The notes under the pieces are model-generated. The model was not told the DNA's origin. It searched no databases and saw only the letters and a program-made list of their open reading frames with translations. Source: Flavonifractor sp. An112 (GTDB lineage: Bacteria > Bacillota > Clostridia > Oscillospirales > Oscillospiraceae). Taken from it: DNA of 64,000 nucleotides. This document shows, piece by piece, positions 8,592 through 15,068 of this stretch. A program made the position numbers and the translations under genes. How positions within the stretch are numbered: the first letter of the stretch is position 1; every line of letters begins with the position of its first letter. Location of the stretch: assembly GCF_002161085.1 (NCBI RefSeq), contig NZ_NFLU01000010.1, positions 1 through 64,000 of the forward strand, written 5' to 3'.

Positions 8592-8722
8592 TCTCAAAAA
8601 TGCAAGCATTTTTGAGAGAGAATGCAGCCCGCCGCGCGCATCCTCTGTCCGCCAAAGCGGCCAGAGCCCACACTTGCGGGCTGAGATGTGTTTTTCCCGA
8701 GGCTCATGTCCCCGGGAAAAAC
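8592..8722 (-). other. Structured leader upstream of argS
   Basis: Three successive inverted repeats lie between DUF1934 and argS: a stem at 8690-8699/8713-8722 (GTTTTTCCCG / CGGGAAAAAC); an outer stem CAGCCCGC / GCGGGCTG (8625-8632/8676-8683) enclosing a 10-bp hairpin at 8643-8666; and TCTCAAAAATGC / GCATTTTTGAGA at 8592-8617, ending 21 nt before the argS start. None carries a U-tract on the minus strand. No T-box consensus (AGGGTGGNACCGCG) is present. Confidence 0.55.
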
Positions 8723-8765
8723 GGATTTTTATTACTCCGTTTGGGGATGGAACTATGCTGCGGTT

Positions 8766-9209
8766 TTACTGGCGGATGCTGTTTCCCTTCTGCCGCACCT
8801 GGATGTGGAAGAGGTTCTCCCCCGCCACGGCATGGTCAATCTCCAGGGCATAATTGATCTCAATGCTGCCGCCGTCGGGGCTGAGCTGGGTCCGCATCTT
8901 CTTGGTGTTGATGCCTACCGCCAGCGCACCATAGGGCGTGTTGTACATGGACAGGTGCCGCCGCCCCTCCTCAAAGACCATCTGGGAGTTGACCTCCCCC
9001 ACCCGCAGCAGGGTGACCCGCTCGGGCTCGATCTGGAAGGTGGTAAGGGTACCCTCCAGCCCGGTGAGCTCGCTCTCCTGATAGCTGAGGGTGTAGCCGT
9101 CCTCGCCGTCGAGGGACAGCCTGCCCTCGGTCACCAGTTCGATGACTTCCGGCTCCTGGTCCTCAAAGGACTGCTTGCCCCGAATGGATATGATAACGTT
9201 GTTCTCCAT
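8766..9209 (-). CDS. DUF1934 family beta-barrel protein (YwiB-like)
   Basis: A 147-residue cytosolic protein with the family pattern: an opening strand ISIRGKQSF, a central LVTEGRLS..GYTLSYQESEL, and a closing SIEINYALEI. DUF1934/YwiB proteins are small calycin-like barrels of unknown function that often sit next to argS in Firmicutes, as here. The ATG at 9209 is chosen because the homology-like region starts there and GAGGGA lies upstream; 63 further in-frame codons run into the murI intergenic region and look non-coding. It is probably co-transcribed with murI (88-nt gap) and argS. Confidence 0.85.
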   Translation of the reverse strand: MENNVIISIRGKQSFEDQEPEVIELVTEGRLSLDGEDGYTLSYQESELTGLEGTLTTFQIEPERVTLLRVGEVNSQMVFEEGRRHLSMYNTPYGALAVGINTKKMRTQLSPDGGSIEINYALEIDHAVAGENLFHIQVRQKGNSIRQ

Positions 9210-9297
9210 GGTTCTATGTTCCCTCTTTATCGGCCCTTCCGGCCGCAAATTGCACCATATTATATCCAATTCCCGCCCTAATGTAAAGGGCTGGTTT

Positions 9298-10113
9298 TCA
9301 ATAGCAGCTGATATCCACCTGGCCCACAGTGCCGGTAACGTCCCAGCCCAGGAAAATGGAGGCCAGCCGGGAGAAATCCTCCTGACGGTCGCTGACAAAG
9401 TACCGGCAGCTGCCTCCCTCCGTCTTTCCGGACAAAGCGTCGTCGGCTGCCAGCCGGGCGGCAGCGGCGCGGGCGCCCTCCGCTCCGGCGTTGACCAGCC
9501 GGACCTGGGGCCCCATCTGGGCGGCGATCACATCCTGGAGCAGCGGATAGTGGGTACAGCCAAGTACCAGGGTGTCCACTCCCGCCTCCTTCAGGGGGGC
9601 CAGATACTCCCCCGCCACCGTCTCGATGACAACATCGCCGGGCCTGAAGCGCCCGTTCTCCACCAGGGGCACAAAGAGGGGGCAGGCCTGGGCAGTCACC
9701 TGGGCCGCCGGGTCGGCCTTGCGGATAAGGGCCTCATAGGCGCCGCTGCGGATGGATGCCTGGGTGCCGATGAGTCCGATCCTGCCGTTTTGCGTGGTTT
9801 CCGCGGCGGCGGCAGCAGCAGGGGCCACTACACCCAACACCGGGATGGGGTTCTCATTGGCCAGGATGTCCAGGGCCGTGGTGGACACAGTGCCGCAGGC
9901 AATGACGATGAGTTTTAAATCAAAGGTACGCAGAAAGGCCACGTCCTGGCGGGCGTACCGGATGATGGTCTCCTTGGAGCGGCTGCCGTAGGGCACCCGT
10001 CCGGTGTCTCCGAAATAGACGATATCCTCCCCTGGCAGCAGGCGGCACAGCTCCCGCACCGTGGTCAGGCCGCCCAGGCCGGAGTCAAATACGCCAATGG
10101 GTCGACTGTCCAA
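9298..10113 (-). CDS. murI: Glutamate racemase
   Basis: The 271-residue enzyme converts L- to D-glutamate for peptidoglycan. Asp9-Ser10 lie in VFDSGLGG. The two catalytic cysteines are Cys73 (IACGTVSTTA) and Cys186 (GCTHYPLL). In most family members the first motif reads ACNT; here the Asn is Gly. TTG at 10113 is the start: AAGGAGGG lies 6 nt upstream, and the protein then begins DSRPIGVFDSG as usual. It is first gene of the unit with DUF1934 and argS and has a recognisable promoter. Confidence 0.95.
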   Translation of the reverse strand: MDSRPIGVFDSGLGGLTTVRELCRLLPGEDIVYFGDTGRVPYGSRSKETIIRYARQDVAFLRTFDLKLIVIACGTVSTTALDILANENPIPVLGVVAPAAAAAAETTQNGRIGLIGTQASIRSGAYEALIRKADPAAQVTAQACPLFVPLVENGRFRPGDVVIETVAGEYLAPLKEAGVDTLVLGCTHYPLLQDVIAAQMGPQVRLVNAGAEGARAAAARLAADDALSGKTEGGSCRYFVSDRQEDFSRLASIFLGWDVTGTVGQVDISCY

Positions 10114-10147
10114 GGCGTTCCCTCCTTGTAATACTATGGTTCTTTTA

Positions 10148-10176
10148 ATGATAGGGGAAACAGGGCAGGAAAACAA
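10148..10176 (-). promoter_or_regulatory. murI promoter
   Basis: TTGTTT (10171-10176), 17-bp spacer, TATCAT (10148-10153) on the minus strand, 35 nt before the TTG start. Confidence 0.65.
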
Positions 10177-10207
10177 GGGGTTATTTTCACATTTTTCCCT
10201 CCCTGGT

Positions 10208-10235
10208 TTGACATTTCTTCGGGGGTGATTATAAT
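10208..10235 (+). promoter_or_regulatory. Consensus sigma-A promoter of the 138-residue hypothetical gene
   Basis: Perfect TTGACA (10208-10213) and TATAAT (10230-10235) with a 16-bp spacer, divergent from the murI promoter. Confidence 0.85.
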
Positions 10236-10296
10236 ATGAGAGTGGGGTATGGTCCCTCCTTCCCCAACGTCATGACAGCGAGGAGGTCGCATTGGT

Positions 10297-10713
10297 ATGA
10301 AGCTGGAACTGACGACCAAGCAGTTTCGCCGTCTGCTGGATATGGCCTATATCGGCAACTGGATCTTGAATTCCACCCGGGGCGACGACCGGTTCAGGGA
10401 CTATGACGAGGTAGAGAGCCTGCTCTTTGCCAAGGCCCGGGCGGAGGGAATGCCCACGCTGGCCGAGGACTGGCAGGGCGAAGTGGTCCCCTCCCGCGCC
10501 TTTGCCGAAGGCGGCATCCACGAAGCCATCATGGAATACGAAAACAATGTGTTCTTCGATATTCTGGCGGAGGACCTGGCCCGCCGGGACATGGACGACG
10601 CCCCGATCGACGAGAGCAATTATGACGAACTGGCCAGCCGCATCGACGCCTATATCGCTGAATTTGAGGAACACGGCACCGATAACATCCTGGTAGACAG
10701 CGATCACCTGTAA
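10297..10713 (+). CDS. Conserved-looking hypothetical protein, acidic, 138 residues
   Basis: A soluble acidic protein (many Asp/Glu, no membrane segment, no Cys) that I cannot assign. It starts MKLELTTKQFRRLLDMAY and looks mainly helical. AGGAGG lies 10 nt before the ATG, a full-consensus promoter lies 60 nt upstream, and a strong terminator follows, so it is a genuine single-gene unit that is probably well expressed. The opposite strand also has open frames, but these lack ribosome-binding sites. No function is proposed. Confidence 0.85.
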   Translation: MKLELTTKQFRRLLDMAYIGNWILNSTRGDDRFRDYDEVESLLFAKARAEGMPTLAEDWQGEVVPSRAFAEGGIHEAIMEYENNVFFDILAEDLARRDMDDAPIDESNYDELASRIDAYIAEFEEHGTDNILVDSDHL

Positions 10714-10723
10714 GACGGCTCAA

Positions 10724-10755
10724 AGCCCCTGCCAATATGGCAGGGGCTCTTTTTA
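10724..10755 (+). terminator. Intrinsic terminator
   Basis: AGCCCCTGCC, loop AATAT, GGCAGGGGCT, then CTTTTTAT. The orientation suits the plus-strand gene. The convergent AAA+ gene stops at 10753, inside the T-run, so the same hairpin may serve both. Confidence 0.85.
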
Positions 10756-12171
10756 TGCCTCCGGCTGGTCCTCCTTCAGATCCTCCACCGTCAGCGCCAT
10801 CAGCTCCTCCTTGCCGGGGGCCTCCAGGGCGGCCACCCGGTCAGACTGACGGGCCACCGCCCGCTCGAACAGATTGCGCACGTCCCGGGCGTTGCCAAAG
10901 TTCTCATCCCGCTCTTCATACAGAGTTTTAAAATACTCTTCGGCATACTTCCGGCTCTCATCACTAAGTGTATATCCATTTTTCCCACACATGGAGCAGA
11001 AGATCTCCATCAGCTGTTCCCCGTTGTAGTCCTCAAAATAGAAGTACTTGTTGAACCGGCTCTCCAAACCGGGGTTGGCGTGGAGGAAGCGGTCCATCAG
11101 CTGGGTGTAGCCCGCCACAATGACCACCAGATCCGCCCGGTGATCCTCCATTCCCTTCAGCAGAGTCTCAATGGCCTCCCTGCCAAAGTCGTTGGGGTTG
11201 TCCTGCCCCGCCAGGGCGTAGGCCTCGTCGATGAAGAGCACACCCCCCAGGGCCTTCTGAATCACCTCGCTGGTCTTGATGGCGGTCTGTCCCACGAAGC
11301 CGGCCACCAGACCGGACCGGTCCACCTCCACCAGCTGTCCCTTGGACAGCACGCCGATGGCCTTGTACAGCTGGGCCAGCAGCCGGGCCACGGTGGTCTT
11401 GCCGGTGCCCGGATTGCCCATAAACACCAAGTGAAGGGACAGAGGCGGCACCGGCAGATCGTGCTCCTGCCGCAGCTTACGCACCTTCACCAGGTTGACC
11501 AGACTCTTCACGTCGGCCTTCACCTTTTCCAGGCCGCACAGCTCATCCAGCTGGGCCATCAGCTCCTCCAGAGTAGGCTCCGGCTCCTCCGGCTTGTCCT
11601 CCTTTTGCTCCGCCGCCGGAGCGGTCTGAGGCGTTTGGGGGGCGGGCCTGCGGGTCACAAAGTCCCCTACGTCCAGGGGGGCCTTCTCCCCCTTCAATCC
11701 CTCCTGATCACACAGGGCAGAGAGGGCATCGGCGCACTGGTTGACAAACCCGGCCTCGGCCTCGCTGACCTGATCGTCCACCGCGGCAAAAAGCAGCAGC
11801 ATCAGGGTGGTCAAATCGATAAACCGGCGGGCCAGGCTGGTGCCCGATACCTTGTCGCAGGCCCGCATCCGGTTGAAAAATTCCGGCGGCCGGAATCCGG
11901 GATAACCCGCCACCTCCGAGGACAGTTCCCAAAACAACACCGATAGGGCCGGATTGCCCTTGGTGTAGATGGCGTTGTAAAATTCCACATATCTGGGTGT
12001 GGGAGAGGCCCCATCCCGCTGCCACAGGCCCAGGGCGCAGGCACGAAAGAAGGGATCGGCCTCCCGGCCAAACCGCTCCCGCAGCACCTGGTCCGGAATC
12101 TGACGCCGGAACGCGGCCACAGCTTCGCTGTACTGTTTGTGGGCTTCTGCAGCACTGATGGAACCTTTCAT
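10753..12171 (-). CDS. CbxX/CfqX-type (SpoVK-like) AAA+ ATPase
   Basis: A 472-residue protein. Residues 1 to about 195 are a helical region of unknown role, followed by a Pro/Glu-rich linker (about 178-200) and a CbxX/CfqX AAA+ domain: Walker A GNPGTGKTT, Walker B LFIDEAYAL, sensor region VIVAGYT, and arginine-finger region NPGLESRFNKYF. Relatives include rubisco activases of the CbxX type and Bacillus SpoVK, both of which remodel partner proteins; the partner here is unknown. The ATG at 12171 has GGAGG 8 nt upstream. It is monocistronic, with a good promoter. Confidence 0.85.
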   Translation of the reverse strand: MKGSISAAEAHKQYSEAVAAFRRQIPDQVLRERFGREADPFFRACALGLWQRDGASPTPRYVEFYNAIYTKGNPALSVLFWELSSEVAGYPGFRPPEFFNRMRACDKVSGTSLARRFIDLTTLMLLLFAAVDDQVSEAEAGFVNQCADALSALCDQEGLKGEKAPLDVGDFVTRRPAPQTPQTAPAAEQKEDKPEEPEPTLEELMAQLDELCGLEKVKADVKSLVNLVKVRKLRQEHDLPVPPLSLHLVFMGNPGTGKTTVARLLAQLYKAIGVLSKGQLVEVDRSGLVAGFVGQTAIKTSEVIQKALGGVLFIDEAYALAGQDNPNDFGREAIETLLKGMEDHRADLVVIVAGYTQLMDRFLHANPGLESRFNKYFYFEDYNGEQLMEIFCSMCGKNGYTLSDESRKYAEEYFKTLYEERDENFGNARDVRNLFERAVARQSDRVAALEAPGKEELMALTVEDLKEDQPEA

Positions 12172-12202
12172 ATGCTCCGCCTCCCCTGCCGTTCTGCCTG
12201 CT

Positions 12203-12231
12203 ATTATATCCAATTTGTTTTGACGGTGCAA
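12203..12231 (-). promoter_or_regulatory. Promoter of the AAA+ ATPase gene
   Basis: TTGCAC (12226-12231), 17-bp spacer, TATAAT (12203-12208), minus strand. Confidence 0.75.
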
Positions 12232-12244
12232 CCCCGCCCATCAG

Positions 12245-12317
12245 TTGACATAATTGTTAAAAAACTTTTATATTTCCTGAAGTACCGTTGACGGGCCGCG
12301 CGTCGGCGTTGTACAAT
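12245..12317 (+). promoter_or_regulatory. Two tandem promoters for the zinc-ribbon/Ig-like gene
   Basis: Distal: TTGACA (12245-12250), 17 bp, TTATAT (12268-12273). Proximal: TTGACG (12288-12293), 18 bp, TACAAT (12312-12317). Both face the ATG at 12350. Confidence 0.6.
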
Positions 12318-12349
12318 AGACACAAGAATGTCGATTGGAGGGATTTCCT

Positions 12350-13300
12350 ATGGCATCCAGACGAAGCAGGGACGACCGTCCCAAAATGATTCATTGCGAA
12401 TACTGCGGCGAAGACTACGCCTCTACTTATAAGCACTGCCCGTTCTGTGACGAGATTCCGCTGGACGACGAGGACTTTGACGGCGATGAGGATTCCCCCC
12501 GCCGTGCCCGGGGCGGCAAGCGGCTGGTGACAAACACCAGAGGCGGCGGCTATGGCCGCGGCCCCTCTCCCCTCCGTCTGGTGGGGATCATCGTCTCTCT
12601 GGCGATCATCATCGCGGCGGTGATCATTGTGATCTCGGTGATCATTCCTCTGGTGACCAAGGGCGGCTCCGTAGACGATCCGTCCGGCGTGGAAAGCGTC
12701 ATGCCCACCGACTCCGCTCAGCCCAGCATAGAACCCACCGAGTCGCCCGATCCGTCGGAGACCATTCCCGCCGACCAGACGGCCACCGACTTCACCCTGA
12801 GTCTGACGGAGTTCTCCCTCAGTAACCGCTATCCCGATCCCATCACCCTGACCGTTACCTTTATCCCTGAGGGTTCCACCGGCACCATTACCTGGACCAG
12901 CAGCGATCCCGAGGTGGTCAGCGTGGATGAGACCGGCAAGGTAAGCGCCGGGACCAAGACGGGCAACGCCACCATTACCGCCACCATGCCCGGCGGCGTG
13001 ACCCACACCTGTCTGGTCCACAACTCGGTAACCACCGGCGGCTCCACCACCACCGGCTCCGGCACCACTACGTCTACCTCTCTGTCCCTGAGCCGGACGG
13101 ATTTCACCCTGAGCAAGACCTACCCCTCCTTCCAGGTGAAAGTGAGCGGCACCTCCTCCACCCCCGTGTGGAGCATCGGCAACAGCGCCGTGGCCACCGT
13201 GTCCTCCAACGGCACCGTGACCTATGTGGGCAAAGGCACCACCACCCTGACCTGCACGGTGGACGGCCAGACTCTGACCTGCACCGTACGCTGTACCTGA
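12350..13300 (+). CDS. Zinc-ribbon membrane protein with two bacterial Ig-like (BIG2) domains
   Basis: A 316-residue protein. An N-terminal zinc ribbon (CEYCG...CPFCDE, about residues 16-36) and an acidic stretch are followed by one membrane helix (about 80-102). An external Ser/Thr/Pro linker then leads to two Ig-like domains containing TWTSSDPEVVSVDETGKVSAG (split over about 180-201) and WSIGNSAVATVSSNGTV (about 273-289), the latter being typical BIG2 strands. The fold suggests a surface or adhesion module with a cytoplasmic zinc finger; there is no catalytic motif. The ATG at 12350 follows GGAGGG by 7 nt and replaces an in-frame TTG five codons upstream. Confidence 0.8.
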   Translation: MASRRSRDDRPKMIHCEYCGEDYASTYKHCPFCDEIPLDDEDFDGDEDSPRRARGGKRLVTNTRGGGYGRGPSPLRLVGIIVSLAIIIAAVIIVISVIIPLVTKGGSVDDPSGVESVMPTDSAQPSIEPTESPDPSETIPADQTATDFTLSLTEFSLSNRYPDPITLTVTFIPEGSTGTITWTSSDPEVVSVDETGKVSAGTKTGNATITATMPGGVTHTCLVHNSVTTGGSTTTGSGTTTSTSLSLSRTDFTLSKTYPSFQVKVSGTSSTPVWSIGNSAVATVSSNGTVTYVGKGTTTLTCTVDGQTLTCTVRCT

Positions 13301-13310
13301 TTCAAATAAC

Positions 13311-13353
13311 AAGGAAGCCCCGGACGGCGATGCCGTCCGGGGCTTCCTTTGTT
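13311..13353 (+). terminator. Strong intrinsic terminator
   Basis: An 18-bp perfect stem (arms 13311-13328 and 13332-13349, loop GAT), then TGTTTGTTTG. Confidence 0.85.
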
Positions 13354-13374
13354 TGTTTGGAGGATTCCATCTGT

Positions 13375-13567
13375 ATCTCATCACTCGGCAGCGCCAGGTG
13401 TTGTTTTTGGTCTGCCCCCACAGCCGGGGGGCAGTCACAAGGGCGGGCCGGTCTGTTGAACGCGCTCTGGATGGCATTTGTCCTCCGCACGCTCCCGGCG
13501 CGGCGCCCTTGCCTTCTTGCTTGGCTGTGCTTATAAGATACCACAGCCGCTCTGTCGAGTGATGGAT
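13375..13567. repeat. 193-bp element bounded by about 20-bp imperfect inverted repeats
   Basis: The left end TATCTCATCACTCGGCAGCG (13375-13394) matches the reverse complement of the right end (13547-13567) apart from three or four differences; CATCACTCG and CGAGTGATG are exact. Further inverted pairs lie inside (CAAGGGCG at 13438 with CGCCCTTG at 13504; TGCCCCC with GGGGGCA near 13412-13432), so the whole segment could fold into one long structure. An 80-codon minus-strand frame within it has no ribosome-binding site. It fills the gap between the terminator and the next gene. Confidence 0.55.
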
Positions 13568-13592
13568 AATTTTTGGACCTTATGTAAACGTT

Positions 13593-14705
13593 TTATGAAG
13601 TACCCTTCTGTCCGAAGTCCATGCCGCCGGACAGGCCGTCCTTCTCCAGCATCCGCTCCAGCACCTCCACGTCGGCGGTGATGTCCATGGTGTCCACCTC
13701 AAAGAGGCGGTCCAACTGCTTCTCGAAGCCGTCCACCACCTTGTCCATCATACCCTCGATGCGGGCCTTGGCGGTACGGATGTTCTCTCCCTCCACGCCC
13801 TGGTCCTCCATACGGGCATAGGCCTTGAGGATCTTCAGGGTGGTGGGCAGATAATAGTTGAGGAAGGAGCGCAGCTGCCCCTCCTTGCTGGGATTCTGTT
13901 TTACATAGCCATAGATCTTGCTGGTAATCTCCCCGATCCGGTCAATCTTGCGGCTCATCTCGGGGTCGTCGATGTCGTCGTTGAGGCGGCGGATCTCCCG
14001 GAGTACCGCGTCGTCGTCCCGGATGTCCAGGGGTTCCTCCTCTTCCGGGCTCTGGTCCTGAGTCTCTTCCGCCGGTTCCGGCTCATCCTTCAGGCCCTCG
14101 TCACTGAGAATCAGCTGATAGGAGGACATATCCAGATATCCCGCGGGCAGGATGCCCCGGTCCAGCATCTCCTGCAAATCGTTGCACGCCTTGCGCACAG
14201 GCACCGGCATGGCGTGGGCCAGCTGTACCACCGACACGCTCTCCCTCCGGCCAATGAGGGCCAGATATTTCCGGAACCGCCGGATCTTACGGGTATTGAA
14301 ACTGCCCGCCAGCATAAGGGCCAGGCCACCGGCACACAGACCGATCACCGGAGACATGGCTGCCAGCGACAGAGGGAAGCCCATGATGCTGCTCACCACC
14401 GGCAGTCCCGCCGCGGTGGCGATGCCGAAGATAACAGCCATGATAGCTCCGCCGATGGTCATGGCCTTGCCTTTCCCAAGGCCCAGCCCTCTGCCCGCCG
14501 CCCCTGCGGGCGGGGTGTGAAATCCCTGTGTACCGGGACTTGGCCCCAGATAAGGAAACTGCGGTCTGCGGCCCAGCGCGTTCAGCTTGCGGAACAGCAG
14601 GATCAGTCCCACAAACCACAGCGGGCTGATCAACAGGATCAGCGTCACGATCCAGGAGCCCAAATCCCCATTCCCGTCCTGACGGCCGTATCGGTTATAT
14701 GACAT
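13593..14705 (-). CDS. XpaC-like (5-bromo-4-chloroindolyl phosphate hydrolysis family) membrane protein
   Basis: A 370-residue protein. It has one N-terminal membrane helix (about 17-38), two closely spaced helices at about 82-132, a short winged-helix-like stretch, then an acidic linker and a long charged helical domain from about 230 on (REIRRLNDDIDDPEMSRKI, then KIYGYVKQNPSKEGQLRSFLNYYLPTTLKIL, split over about 262-295). The last part is the hallmark of the XpaC/PF10112 family, whose true function is unknown. Family members are often paired with TelA; no telA is seen here. The ATG at 14705 has AGGGG upstream. Confidence 0.75.
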   Translation of the reverse strand: MSYNRYGRQDGNGDLGSWIVTLILLISPLWFVGLILLFRKLNALGRRPQFPYLGPSPGTQGFHTPPAGAAGRGLGLGKGKAMTIGGAIMAVIFGIATAAGLPVVSSIMGFPLSLAAMSPVIGLCAGGLALMLAGSFNTRKIRRFRKYLALIGRRESVSVVQLAHAMPVPVRKACNDLQEMLDRGILPAGYLDMSSYQLILSDEGLKDEPEPAEETQDQSPEEEEPLDIRDDDAVLREIRRLNDDIDDPEMSRKIDRIGEITSKIYGYVKQNPSKEGQLRSFLNYYLPTTLKILKAYARMEDQGVEGENIRTAKARIEGMMDKVVDGFEKQLDRLFEVDTMDITADVEVLERMLEKDGLSGGMDFGQKGTS

Positions 14706-14778
14706 GGATACCGCCCCTTTTGCAGTCTAAAGTCAAAAAATGTTGTCATTCCATCACAAAAGTGTCAAAGTTTCGCTG

Positions 14779-14880
14779 GATATGATCCGCTGGACGGGCC
14801 ATGCTGTAATAGCGGACAACCGCCGATATGATCCGCCGTCCAGGTGCATATAATCATACACTGAATCCGCTTTTCTGTAA
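14779..14880 (-). promoter_or_regulatory. Promoter and repeat-bearing leader of the XpaC-like gene
   Basis: Minus-strand promoter TTACAG (14875-14880), 16 bp, TATGAT (14853-14858). Downstream of it the 12-mer GATATGATCCGC (plus-strand reading) occurs twice, at 14779-14790 and 14825-14836. CTGGACGG / CCGTCCAG (14790-14797/14836-14843) could close a hairpin between them. Confidence 0.5.
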
Positions 14881-14918
14881 AGCGATTTCCGCCGCCGGGC
14901 CATGTAACCAATCTGTAA

Positions 14919-14947
14919 TTGCTTTTCTCATAGGAAACACCTATAAT
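14919..14947 (+). promoter_or_regulatory. Promoter of the vanW-like gene
   Basis: TTGCTT (14919-14924), 17-bp spacer, TATAAT (14942-14947). The rest of the 363-bp gap 14706-15068 holds the divergent XpaC promoter and a leader of about 115 nt. Confidence 0.75.
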
Positions 14948-15068
14948 ATGGGTTACTGAATCATTTTTGATGCAGCCCGGCAGTTTCTACTGTCTTTCTG
15001 GTAACGATCTGCCGGATTTTCTGCCCAGGCCCCAGGCCGGGCAATTATACGAGTTGGAGTGATCGAAT

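Noticed and set aside
8571-8765. T-box riboswitch before argS
   Set aside because: The T-box core AGGGTGGNACCGCG and a terminator with U-tract are both absent.
12257-13477. A 406-codon minus-strand frame over the zinc-ribbon/Ig-like gene
   Set aside because: Low-complexity Gly/Ala/His-rich translation opposite a gene with promoters, ribosome-binding site, zinc ribbon, membrane helix and BIG2 domains.
13302-13544. 80-codon minus-strand frame within the inverted-repeat element
   Set aside because: No ribosome-binding site or plausible start; it runs through the terminator hairpin and repeat sequence.
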